Assembly: GCF_000614185.1 (NCBI RefSeq)
Contig: NZ_BAKM01000002.1
Span: forward strand, 62,001 to 126,000
Length of the DNA stretch: 64,000 bases
Direction of reading: 5' to 3'
From: Phocaeicola sartorii JCM 17136 = DSM 21941
GTDB lineage: Bacteria; Bacteroidota; Bacteroidia; Bacteroidales; Bacteroidaceae
The notes under the pieces are model-generated. The model was given only the letters and a program-made list of their open reading frames with translations. It ran no database searches and was not told the origin of the DNA. Positions 1 to 6,829 of this stretch are shown piece by piece; the stretch's first letter is position 1, and every line of letters starts with the position of its first letter. Position numbers and translations under genes: made by a program.

Positions 1-868
1 AATATCCATAATCCAAGTCTTGATGGCGTACTTTTACTTGAAATTCTACTGTCGGGTAGATTTCCACTGATAAGAACTCTTCTGTATTCTCTATTATGTA
101 ATATTGGGATGGGTTTGCGGATACTTCACATGCTGTAATATCTATATCCGAAATATCGGAGAACCCACAAATGGGGGCGTATAGACTTTCATCATCAAGA
201 GTTTTAAGAATGCTATCCTCCCAATCTTTTGTCCAAAGAGGAATCATACTTTCTAATTGTGATTCTAAAGAAGTCAGTTCCGTATCTTCAGCCAATTTTT
301 GACTTACGTATGCTTTGTATTCTATTACTTTTAGGTAGGGACTGTTGTATTTCTTCATATCACCGTCTTGTGATAGAACGATGATTTGTGGAAGTTTGTT
401 TTTTTTACAATATGTTTCGAGAGCTAAAAGTGCGAAAGCATCAGGAAATTCATCTTTCTTTTTCCCCTCACCAAAGGGCTTTTCTTTGCTAAAGTATTTA
501 CCAAATATAATATCTACATCTGTGCAATAATCGTAGCCTAATATGTAGGTGTTGGAATGAGTGAGGAATGCTTCTAATGATGTGGAAGCTATCTTGTCCA
601 TTTCTTTTTTGGAACTTGTATTGCAATATTGGTCGTATCTTTCGTCATGTTTCAATACACAGTTTCCCTTGTCTGTTACTGCATTAAAGGCATGTCGCAT
701 ATCTGTTTGGATATGATGCGCTATTTCTTTTTTGATGATTTCCGGCATCAAAATGTTGATACGTGATTTGGCTGCCAGATTACATAAGGTTGTTATCCGG
801 TTTTTCTTCAAAAAGTAGTGCTCGGATATAAAAACGTTTGTATCAATAAAAATTATATCTTTTCCCAT
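1..868 (-). CDS. PIN-domain (DUF4935-like) protein, partial
   Basis: The open frame starts at the ATG at 868-866 and runs off the left edge with no stop, giving about 289 visible residues. The N-terminus reads FIDTNVFISE, the first acidic motif of PIN-fold nucleases. About 130 residues on come an acidic helix (KKDEFPDAFALLAL) and then IIVLSQDGDM, which resembles the later conserved acidic positions of PIN/DUF4935 proteins. PIN domains are metal-dependent ribonucleases, found both as toxins and as parts of larger proteins. The large region after the PIN core (residues about 170 onward) is not recognised. The start overlaps the end of the upstream 119-aa gene by 26 bases, so the two are translationally close and probably one operon. 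PIN assignment is fairly sure; toxin function is inference. Confidence 0.7.
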   Translation of the reverse strand, partial: MGKDIIFIDTNVFISEHYFLKKNRITTLCNLAAKSRINILMPEIIKKEIAHHIQTDMRHAFNAVTDKGNCVLKHDERYDQYCNTSSKKEMDKIASTSLEAFLTHSNTYILGYDYCTDVDIIFGKYFSKEKPFGEGKKKDEFPDAFALLALETYCKKNKLPQIIVLSQDGDMKKYNSPYLKVIEYKAYVSQKLAEDTELTSLESQLESMIPLWTKDWEDSILKTLDDESLYAPICGFSDISDIDITACEVSANPSQYYIIENTEEFLSVEIYPTVEFQVKVRHQDLDYGY

Positions 869-1202
869 ATAGCATCTTATTTATATCTTCGACAGAACAT
901 CCCGTCTCATCCGCGATTCTTTTTATCACTTCCGGCATTTTGTCCGTAACCGTAGGAGGCATTATAAGCTGGTTGAATTCTTTTTCAAAATATTCAAAGT
1001 CAGGTGATGACCATGATTTTTGAAAATCCAATACTCCTTTTCTTCCCTCCGTAGTATCAGCCGGATAAATGTTGATATCTTCATTGTTTTTCACTTTTAC
1101 CAATACAGTCCTGACGGAATCATCCGGTTGGGGGAGATGCAAAAGCATGGCATAGTCATAGATTGACTTTCTGCTGATAAAATAACGGTTCTTTTCTTCC
1201 AT
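843..1202 (-). CDS. Hypothetical 119-aa protein upstream of PIN gene
   Basis: No family recognised. The 119-aa protein has no signal peptide or membrane segment. It is mixed alpha/beta in character and its C-terminal third (VIKRIADETGCSVEDINKML) looks like a short helical, possibly HTH-like or dimerising segment. Its last 26 bases overlap the start of the PIN-domain gene, the arrangement usual for a small partner gene placed before a toxin or nuclease. That makes an antitoxin or regulator role possible, but nothing in the residues proves it. About 150 bp of AT-rich sequence separates it from the membrane-protein gene upstream on the same strand. Confidence 0.6.
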   Translation of the reverse strand: MEEKNRYFISRKSIYDYAMLLHLPQPDDSVRTVLVKVKNNEDINIYPADTTEGRKGVLDFQKSWSSPDFEYFEKEFNQLIMPPTVTDKMPEVIKRIADETGCSVEDINKMLYGKRYNFY

Positions 1203-1352
1203 GTGTAAGTAGTAAGCGCTAACTGTCTTTTATTTATATATATTAATTATCGGTTATTTACCGTCAAGAATGATTTCAATTTTAACATTAACGATTGCTT
1301 TTTATACTAGAAATGCCTTAGGAGCGTATGTTGACTTATATCAGAATCCTCA

Positions 1353-2324
1353 TCATTCATCTTCTCCCCTTAGTGATTCTTCTTTTTTGTAATTCCCGGC
1401 AGGACTATAGTAATAAGATGTTCTTTTTATAGTAACACTATTAGTTTGGTATAATTCTTCTCTATATTTATGGTCAACCGGATATTTGATAGAAAGCAAT
1501 GGATATTCGGTAATTTTCACCACTCGGGAACCATTTATTATACTGTCGCGTTTTAAAGTTCCTTGGGTAAAGTTTCCTGTATAAGTTTTTTTTAATAGAG
1601 AATCGACAAAGATGCCTTCTCCTTCAAAATACCCCTTGCTCAAGTTACCTGAGTATGATGATCCGTTTTTCAGCTTGAGGAAGTTGTAACCTGAAAGTGG
1701 AGTGTTATTATTGTCTTTGAATCCATTGAATGTCTCATCTATATCGTAACCGTAAACGTATGAGGGCATTTCCACTTCAACTACGGTGTGAAAAATTATT
1801 TGTCCGTCTTTTCTTATCGGATCGTCTTTTGTATACCGTGCTATCCAAAAAATCTTCTCTTGTTTTTTCTGTATTTCGTAGCTTCGGCAATAAAAGTGAC
1901 ATTTTTTCGATGAATATATGTCTTCATATTTATAATAGCCGATTCGGAGAATCGAATTTTCTTTATTTATATCGGAGTTTCTTATGAGTATTTTGTTACG
2001 GATGAAATTTAAGTCATAAAAATATTCTCGGTCTCTCTTTTCTTGTTTGTCTATAAAAACGACAAGTGGTGAGATGTTTGGAATAAAGTCCGGTTCTAAT
2101 ACATCAATCTTAAACTCAATTCCATTTCTTGTGGTTTGTGGCTGATGTATTTTGATAAAATTGGAATCAGTTTCCATAATGGTATAACTAGACGATTGGC
2201 GGTTGAATTTGTAATCATTGGGAAATAGGGCATGATATTTGTTTTGACGGATGAAATATCCGGCTATAACACCCAATGTAAAGATAATGATAATAATAAT
2301 AATATAGCTTCTTCTCTGTCTCAT
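1353..2324 (-). CDS. Membrane-anchored protein with MORN-like repeats, unknown function
   Basis: A 323-aa protein. A poly-isoleucine transmembrane segment lies at residues about 7-25 after a short basic N-terminus, so the rest is probably extracytoplasmic. The middle (residues about 85-150) is similar to the C-terminal part of the neighbouring 154-aa protein: both have a conserved ISPL/LSPL, a basic strand and then IGYYKYEDIY / VGYFRKEDLY followed by an FY-rich strand. After this comes a MORN-like stretch (SYSGNLSKGYFEGEGIF, then TYTGNF) at residues about 222-252. The C-terminal tail is charged. It sits 11 bases after the 154-aa gene on the same strand. Function unknown; a paralogous family of anchored envelope proteins is the most that can be said. 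Confidence 0.65.
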   Translation of the reverse strand: MRQRRSYIIIIIIIFTLGVIAGYFIRQNKYHALFPNDYKFNRQSSSYTIMETDSNFIKIHQPQTTRNGIEFKIDVLEPDFIPNISPLVVFIDKQEKRDREYFYDLNFIRNKILIRNSDINKENSILRIGYYKYEDIYSSKKCHFYCRSYEIQKKQEKIFWIARYTKDDPIRKDGQIIFHTVVEVEMPSYVYGYDIDETFNGFKDNNNTPLSGYNFLKLKNGSSYSGNLSKGYFEGEGIFVDSLLKKTYTGNFTQGTLKRDSIINGSRVVKITEYPLLSIKYPVDHKYREELYQTNSVTIKRTSYYYSPAGNYKKEESLRGEDE

Positions 2325-2335
2325 TTTTTTGTGTG

Positions 2336-2800
2336 TTAATAAAAAGTTTTTGAATAGAATATGAGGGGCTTCGCTTGGTATAGGTCTTCTTTTCTGAAGT
2401 ATCCTACTTCAATATGACAGGAAGGATATGTTTTTATCTTTATCTTGTTTTTGCCGAAATGAAGGAGATGTCGGGATCTGGATATGATTTCTTTTTTGTG
2501 ACCGGTTCCTTTTAATATGATAATTTGTAATGGAGACAATTCTTCCAGTAATTTTTTATTCTTTACCATTGCTTCCAGTTCTACAGTTCCATTTTTCTCT
2601 TTTCGTTTGATGATCTCTATCTTTGCAGGATTTATGGATGCGCTGGAATACGGAAAAATTTGCAAGGAAAACGGATCGTTGATTAATCTGTTTTCTTTAT
2701 AGAAGCCATATCCTGTCAGGATGCCGCAAAAGAAGGCTGTCACTCCGATAATTCCCCCCAATATTATTGCTTTACAATATGTTATTTTTGTATATTTCAT
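2336..2800 (-). CDS. Small membrane-anchored protein paralogous to its downstream neighbour
   Basis: A 154-aa protein. I chose the ATG at 2800-2798 because it overlaps the stop of the upstream gene as ATGA, because a clean transmembrane segment (IILGGIIGVTAFFCGILTGY) then falls at residues 12-31, and because the longer reading frame would add 58 residues that merely overlap the neighbour. The remaining part is predicted outside the cytoplasm and carries the LSPLQIII and VGYFRKEDLY features shared with the 323-aa protein, so the two look like paralogues, this one without the MORN-like tail. No named family recognised. Confidence 0.6.
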   Translation of the reverse strand: MKYTKITYCKAIILGGIIGVTAFFCGILTGYGFYKENRLINDPFSLQIFPYSSASINPAKIEIIKRKEKNGTVELEAMVKNKKLLEELSPLQIIILKGTGHKKEIISRSRHLLHFGKNKIKIKTYPSCHIEVGYFRKEDLYQAKPLIFYSKTFY

Positions 2801-3833
2801 GAATTGTAAATGCTTTGAATATAGAAGTATGTCAATCTGATGACAAGGGTTATGATGCCGGAAATACACAAGGTGATAAGGGTCGTCAGAATGAATACCC
2901 TTGATTCCTGTAAAGGAGCGTAGGAGATGAAGTTGACAATGGTGCTGATTCCGTTTTGATTGATTTTCTCCCACGATGTAGACTTGGCATATCTTATTTC
3001 CGAAAATGTATTATCTTCTGGCAGAGGATGTGTATTTGTCAGTTCCACTGGAATCCCGAATTTGATGTCAATGGATTTACATAGGTCTTTTATGAACGTT
3101 CCATTGAATTTTAGTCTCAGACATATTTTTGACATATCATAAGGAGCCCATATATTTAGTGGATAGGAAAGGTGCATTTCGTTACAAATCTCAAAATAAT
3201 CTTTGTATTGGTTTACTTTTTCACGATAAAGAGTATATTCTAAATCTATGAATTGAGACATATCTTGTGAGATTGTCGGATCTGTGCTTTCTATTTTGTC
3301 ATAGTGCCATATTGATGTTCCATATTGTTTGTTTTTCGTCAATATTGATTTTTTCTTGATTGGGGTTTTGATATTATTTTCAAATGTAATTTTTTGTTTT
3401 GTATATCCGTAAACGCCTTCCAGTATCCATTGGTCTGATAAGTAAAATTTGTATGGCTGGCTCTCCATTATTTTATTTCCTCGAACTCCGTAGGTGAATC
3501 TTAGATTCAAATAGTTGTCGGGTGGAATAACTTCTTTTTCAGGTGATTTTTTTTTCTTTCCTGTCTTGTGTTTTTCCATATACTGGGGAAGATGAATTCT
3601 ATACCCATCGAATCTATCCGTATGTTATCAGATTTTTCCAACTCTATAGTATAATGCCACTCTGGGGTGCGTGTGATCTTTTTGTAAAGGTGAAAAGTCT
3701 GAATACAAATTCCTGATAATATAGCTATTCCAATTCCGTATTTCCATATTCTGTGTAACAGTATGCGTTTTACGACAAGGTGTATGAATGCTCTTATTCT
3801 ATGTTTTATGTTTACATCTTTTACGCGATTCAT
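2797..3833 (-). CDS. Two-TM membrane protein of unknown function, frame broken once
   Basis: Two frames overlap: 3833-3507 (108 aa) and 3579-2797 (260 aa). The first carries an N-terminal transmembrane helix (WKYGIGIAILSGICI) and then a soluble strand region. The second carries the soluble continuation and a C-terminal transmembrane helix (ILTTLITLCISGIITLVI). One missing base in an A-rich stretch (runs of A at about 3545-3575) would join them into one 345-aa protein with a large loop between two helices. That is more sensible than two genes overlapping by 73 bases, and the same one-base deletion pattern recurs across the window. If the frames are truly separate, the 260-aa gene starts at the ATG at 3579. 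Function unknown; overlaps the next gene by ATGA. Confidence 0.5.
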
Positions 3834-3887
3834 TTTGTGTTTTCTGAAAGTCGGGATATGAGAGTTTCCGAGTAATCGGAGGCTTAT

Positions 3888-4298
3888 TTATTGGGCTTTA
3901 AACAATGAATCGTGTTTGTTGTTCCTTAAATCATCAATAATGAGTTGTACACAACTTATCAATTCCGGTAAGTGCTTTTTGATAATATTGAAAATTTGTT
4001 GTGGGTCAACATTTCCATATTCATGTGATATAATATTTCTACATCCAAATACACCTCTCCAATACACCTGTGGATAATGGCAAAGTAGTTGGGAGGCAGT
4101 CCAATCGTCTACCTTTTTGGCTGTCTCACCTATAACCTGTACAAGCATACAGGCGGCATCAAACTTTTCCATTCTTTCAGGAGAGGACAAAAAATCGTGA
4201 ACATTGACAATAGACCGATTACGTTCTATTACTAATTGCGATTTTTCAATCATCAACTCTAAATATTCTATTACTATATTTTTAGATGTAGATCGCAT
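3888..4298 (-). CDS. hepT: HepT-like HEPN ribonuclease toxin (DUF86)
   Basis: A 136-aa all-helical protein of the HepT/DUF86 size class. Near the C-terminus it has CRNIISHEYGNVD, the R-x(4)-H-x-Y motif that forms the active site of HEPN RNases and, in HepT, contains the tyrosine AMP-modified by the partner nucleotidyltransferase. It overlaps the end of the upstream mntA-like gene by 17 bases, the standard antitoxin-first layout. Known MntA/HepT pairs act as toxin-antitoxin systems in which MntA poly-AMPylates HepT. That this pair works the same way follows from the family, not from direct evidence. High confidence in the family. Confidence 0.85.
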   Translation of the reverse strand: MRSTSKNIVIEYLELMIEKSQLVIERNRSIVNVHDFLSSPERMEKFDAACMLVQVIGETAKKVDDWTASQLLCHYPQVYWRGVFGCRNIISHEYGNVDPQQIFNIIKKHLPELISCVQLIIDDLRNNKHDSLFKAQ

Positions 4299-4575
4299 CT
4301 TTCAGAATATTTTGTTTGAAAGAATTTCGTAATGAATCTCTGAAATTGACTATGTCAATCTTGAAATGGATCAGTTGTTCCAATTCTTCTTTGATTTTTT
4401 CTAAAGTGAAGAAGTCTGGTTCTTGCAGGGTGACAAAGACATCCAAATCACTTGCTTCATCTTGTTGGTTTCTGGCAAATGATCCGAATATACCTAAAGA
4501 CTTGATTCCGTATTTGTGGGCGGACTCTTGCTTGAATCTTTTTAGTATATGAATGATTTCCGTTGTACTTTTCAT
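4282..4575 (-). CDS. mntA: MntA-like minimal nucleotidyltransferase antitoxin
   Basis: A 97-aa protein. The minimal nucleotidyltransferase signature GSFARNQQDEASDLDVFV (GSFARG-x-SDxD type) is complete at residues about 31-48, with the two metal-binding aspartates. Its length matches stand-alone MNT antitoxins. It is the first gene of the pair and overlaps hepT by 17 bases. About 30 bases upstream is a -7 box (TAGCTTTG on the minus strand) contributed by the 52-bp repeat at 4608-4659, which leaves a short leader. In the family the protein neutralises HepT by adding AMP to the HEPN tyrosine. Confidence 0.85.
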   Translation of the reverse strand: MKSTTEIIHILKRFKQESAHKYGIKSLGIFGSFARNQQDEASDLDVFVTLQEPDFFTLEKIKEELEQLIHFKIDIVNFRDSLRNSFKQNILKDAIYI

Positions 4576-4607
4576 GTCTGCTTGAATTATTCAAGAACCT
4601 AATTTTT

Positions 4608-4659
4608 GCAAAGCTACAAATTCCCCTTCACATTTCCTAGCGTCCGCCTTGCTTATTTC
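4608..4659 (-). repeat. 52-bp direct repeat, copy 1, carrying a promoter -7 box
   Basis: Identical over 52 bases to 5549-5600. On the minus strand it begins with GAAATAAGCAAGG and ends with TAGCTTTGC. TAGCTTTG fits the Bacteroides -7 consensus (TAnnTTTG) and lies about 33 bases before the mntA ATG. This copy is not attached to a upxY gene, so it looks like a duplicated tail of the upxY 3' end plus promoter. Confidence 0.85.
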
Positions 4660-4753
4660 CTGGTGCGTTTGCTTCTTCCCGGTAACTTCGCTTCGAAGTT
4701 CGTGTTCCGGAAAAGGAAAAGAAGCGTTGGGAAGAATAGTCTGTATCAACAGA
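4660..4753. other. Spacer between the two MNT/HEPN modules
   Basis: About 94 bases between the first 52-bp repeat and the end of the second HEPN gene. It contains a 7-bp inverted repeat with a 3-base loop (AACTTCG/CGAAGTT, 4684-4700). A 60-codon reading frame over 4591-4773 translates across the repeat and is not convincing as a gene. Confidence 0.5.
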
Positions 4754-5239
4754 TTAAGCGTGTCCGTTGTCATTGAAGACGTTTTTCAATTTATTGTAAA
4801 TACCAAATAGTATATCTGTTTTGGAAAACAGTTCATTCAAAATGCCGGCAACATCTGTTTCAAGTAAGGGATAATCGTGTGAAATCTCATTTCTCAGCTC
4901 CCGTATATAAGTCCATTCATCGGCACTTGGAATAATAAGATAACGTTCCAGACGATTCAGAATGTCACGCATAGGAAGTGCTTTGATGTCTTCGTCCAGG
5001 TATTCCAAGATGTAGCGGAATATTTTTGCCCCCATGGCGTCCTGCAATTTGGAAAAGCGGAATATGAATTGGTCTATGCAGCGGACTTGTTCTGCATTCA
5101 GATTGGAATAGCAATCCGCAGACATGGGAATACTGACTCCTAATCCTTCAAGAGCCTCGTTGATACGAAGGATATGCTTGTCGCATACCTCAAATTCCCG
5201 TTCCAGGCGTTCTGTTATTTCTTTTTTCTTCTCTGTCAT
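4754..5239 (-). CDS. HEPN-domain protein (second MNT/HEPN pair)
   Basis: A 161-aa helical protein. Residues about 118-128 read LRNEISHDYP, the R-x(4-6)-H-x-Y HEPN active-site motif. It is longer than HepT and not close to it in sequence, so this is a distinct HEPN subfamily and not a recent duplicate of the neighbouring hepT. Its ATG at 5239 overlaps the stop of the upstream nucleotidyltransferase as ATGA, indicating coupled translation. By family, a likely RNase toxin or effector neutralised by the MNT partner; the specific target is unknown. Confidence 0.8.
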   Translation of the reverse strand: MTEKKKEITERLEREFEVCDKHILRINEALEGLGVSIPMSADCYSNLNAEQVRCIDQFIFRFSKLQDAMGAKIFRYILEYLDEDIKALPMRDILNRLERYLIIPSADEWTYIRELRNEISHDYPLLETDVAGILNELFSKTDILFGIYNKLKNVFNDNGHA

Positions 5240-5526
5240 GTCAGCTGTATTCCGTTTTTTAAAGCTTCCTGCACTACCGGTGAGTCCTCATGATCACCGA
5301 TGATATCAATCTTTTGGTCGCCCAAAAGCATCTTCAGGCGTGCGACCATGCGGATGCGTGCCAATACGCCTTTCTTTTCTCCTGTGCTGCGGATTAATAA
5401 ATCAATGTCTCCTCCGCGCTTTTCGTCATCCAGACGGGAACCGAAGAGGTACACTTTCACGGTTTCACCATAAATTTCTTTGGCTACTTGGATGATGGTC
5501 TGTATTTCTTTAGGTTGCAAACGCAT
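5236..5526 (-). CDS. Nucleotidyltransferase (MNT) partner of HEPN protein
   Basis: A 96-aa protein from the ATG at 5526, which has AAAGGAG nine bases upstream; a GTG at 5547 would add seven residues. The motif VYLFGSRLDDEKRGGDIDLLI contains the G-S and D-x-D of the minimal nucleotidyltransferase fold. The C-terminal part (QKIDIIG) gives the third acidic position. It is followed with ATGA overlap by the HEPN gene. The 52-bp repeat at 5549-5600 lies immediately upstream and supplies a -7 box about 23 bases before the start. Probable antitoxin of a HEPN/MNT system. Confidence 0.8.
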   Translation of the reverse strand: MRLQPKEIQTIIQVAKEIYGETVKVYLFGSRLDDEKRGGDIDLLIRSTGEKKGVLARIRMVARLKMLLGDQKIDIIGDHEDSPVVQEALKNGIQLT

Positions 5527-5548
5527 GCATTTATTCTCCTTTCTCACC

Positions 5549-5600
5549 GCAAAGCTACAAATTCCCCTTCACATTTCCTAGCGTCCGCCTTGCTTATTTC
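5549..5600 (-). repeat. 52-bp direct repeat, copy 2, at the upxY stop codon
   Basis: Identical to 4608-4659. On the minus strand it starts at the last codons of upxY (GAAATAA includes its stop) and ends in the -7 box TAGCTTTG just before the second MNT gene. The two copies are spaced 941 bp apart and enclose the whole second MNT/HEPN pair. Confidence 0.85.
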
Positions 5601-6094
5601 ACCTTCTCCACAAACCCCACCGGCATATCCACTCCCGCGCATCCCAGCAACTCCAGCCTCACCACCACCTTGGTCTTTCCGTTCATCTCCACCAGCTCCC
5701 CTTCAAATCCGGTCAGTGGTCCTTTCACCACCTTCACCCATTCGCCGGGCGACAGGGGGGAGGCGCATATCTCCACCGCCTCTTCGCTGTAGTCCAGCAT
5801 AAATTTGAAACGTTCCATCTGTTCGTCCGGAATCACTGCCGGGGCATGCTCGCCGTGCAGCACCATATACCGGCTCACGGCCGACAGGGTGAGTACCTGC
5901 GAACGTTCCGCGGCATTCACGTGGACAAAAATCATCATGGGGATCACCACCCGTTCTATTTTCTTCTTCCGGTAAGTCCATTGGCGGATTTCTTCCTGTA
6001 TGGGCAGAAAGTTCTCTATGTTCATTGCAGTCAGCCGCTCGGCTGTCTTCTTCTCGTGGTGGAGGCGGACATACGCCACTAGCCATTTTTTCAT
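5594..6094 (-). CDS. upxY: UpxY-family transcription antiterminator
   Basis: A 166-aa NusG-like protein. The N-terminal NGN domain (residues 1-100) starts with KKWLVAYVRLHHEKK, and a KOW domain follows at about 110-150 (LSPGEWVKVVKGPLTGFEGE). This is the architecture of the UpxY proteins that head Bacteroides capsule operons and prevent premature termination in their own 5' leaders. It is transcribed leftward from a consensus promoter at 6216-6245 with a leader of about 115 bases that can form a stem-loop. No upxZ-like gene follows. Instead the downstream same-strand genes are MNT/HEPN pairs and membrane proteins, so any glycosyltransferase operon it serves would lie beyond the left edge. High confidence in the family. 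Confidence 0.88.
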   Translation of the reverse strand: MKKWLVAYVRLHHEKKTAERLTAMNIENFLPIQEEIRQWTYRKKKIERVVIPMMIFVHVNAAERSQVLTLSAVSRYMVLHGEHAPAVIPDEQMERFKFMLDYSEEAVEICASPLSPGEWVKVVKGPLTGFEGELVEMNGKTKVVVRLELLGCAGVDMPVGFVEKVK

Positions 6095-6171
6095 GTTCGG
6101 GGGAAGAGGGGGGTAATGTTAGATTGTTCTGATAAATGAAAGAAATGATGCCTTTATGGCACGCTACGCTG

Positions 6172-6195
6172 TTACCTGTGACATTCCTCAGGTAA
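6172..6195 (-). promoter_or_regulatory. Stem-loop in upxY 5' leader
   Basis: Perfect 7-bp arms TTACCTG (6172-6178) and CAGGTAA (6189-6195) with a 10-base loop lie in the untranslated leader of upxY. UpxY proteins are known to act on their own leader RNA, so this is a candidate element for that, by inference only. Confidence 0.4.
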
Positions 6196-6215
6196 GCTTG
6201 TGTTCATTTTTGATG

Positions 6216-6245
6216 CAAATATAGACAATATTTTACGATAACAAA
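6216..6245 (-). promoter_or_regulatory. upxY promoter
   Basis: On the minus strand, TTTG (6245-6242), an 18-base gap and TATATTTG (6223-6216) match the Bacteroides -33/-7 consensus. It points to upxY, whose ATG is about 115 bases downstream of the expected start of transcription. I saw no flanking long inverted repeats, so this promoter appears fixed. Confidence 0.7.
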
Positions 6246-6296
6246 CTATTTGTTCTCAAAAAATGAAAAAAATAATGGGAATAACATTTTTATTTT

Positions 6297-6304
6297 TACT
6301 TTTG
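6297..6304 (+). promoter_or_regulatory. -7 box before the K/E-rich gene
   Basis: TACTTTTG fits TAnnTTTG and lies 28 bases before the ATG at 6332. No convincing -33 TTTG at the right spacing is visible. Confidence 0.45.
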
Positions 6305-6331
6305 CAACTTTTTATTTTAATTGATATTAAC

Positions 6332-6645
6332 ATGATGGAAAAATTAAAATTTATGAGAAAAATCATGGCAGATTACAGTTCTTCTACGAACTGGAAAAGC
6401 TGATGGAGATTTATCGCCTGTCGGGAGTGGGATATACTGATGAGGAGATGAGGGTACTGAAACATATCTGCAAAGTTACCTTGGCGGATATAAATGAGTT
6501 TGAACGGAGGAAGGAGAAAGAGAAAAAGGAAAGGAAGAAAAGAGAGAAGGACCTGGGAAAAGGAAAGGAGAAAAGACAGGAGAAAGGAAAAGAGAAAAGA
6601 AAGGGCAAGGGAAAAGAGAAGGATACGGGAAAGCCTGAAGGATAA
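6332..6645 (+). CDS. Hypothetical protein with K/E-rich tail, frame broken once
   Basis: The frame from the ATG at 6332 (MMEKLKFMRKIMADY) stops after 23 codons. The next frame continues as FFYELEKLMEIYRLSGVGYT and runs to 6645. One missing base near 6378 (GG read as G) joins them into a 104-aa protein. The N-terminal 60 residues look like an ordered helical domain. The last 45 are almost only K, R, E and G, encoded by a nearly pure purine tract. The position between upxY and the VirE gene, divergent from upxY, is where short conserved capsule-locus proteins occur. Family not recognised; a nucleic-acid-binding role for the charged tail is only a guess. Confidence 0.5.
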
Positions 6646-6675
6646 AAATACGTTAAATTCCGCACCTCCTCTTTT

Positions 6676-6738
6676 TTGTACACTTCCAATCTGTCAAATG
6701 TCTGGTTTACAGGTTTTTGTTTTTTGCAAGTGTACAAT
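6676..6738. repeat. 10-bp inverted repeat upstream of the VirE gene promoter
   Basis: TTGTACACTT (6676-6685) and AAGTGTACAA (6729-6738) are perfect inverted copies 43 bases apart, just upstream of the promoter at 6747-6777. They could be an operator or the arms of a weak terminator for the K/E-rich gene; the sequence does not decide. Confidence 0.5.
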
Positions 6739-6746
6739 TTTAACTT

Positions 6747-6777
6747 TTGATGGCGTGGATTTGCACTGTAACTTTGC
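6747..6777 (+). promoter_or_regulatory. Promoter of the VirE/DUF3987 gene
   Basis: TTTG (6747-6750), 19 bases, TAACTTTG (6770-6777): both match the Bacteroides consensus. The ATG is about 53 bases downstream. Confidence 0.7.
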
Positions 6778-6829
6778 TCCCATTGTGGAAGGAAAATCCT
6801 TCCTTTTGATAATTTAAACCGATAAATAA

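Noticed and set aside
4591..4773. 60-codon minus frame between the two MNT/HEPN pairs
   Set aside because: It is read through the 52-bp repeat and the spacer, shows no family features and overlaps the HEPN gene end; a promoter lies inside it.
6172..6254. Invertible promoter for upxY
   Set aside because: Only short local dyads are present around this promoter; no long inverted repeats flank it as they do at 15807-16128.
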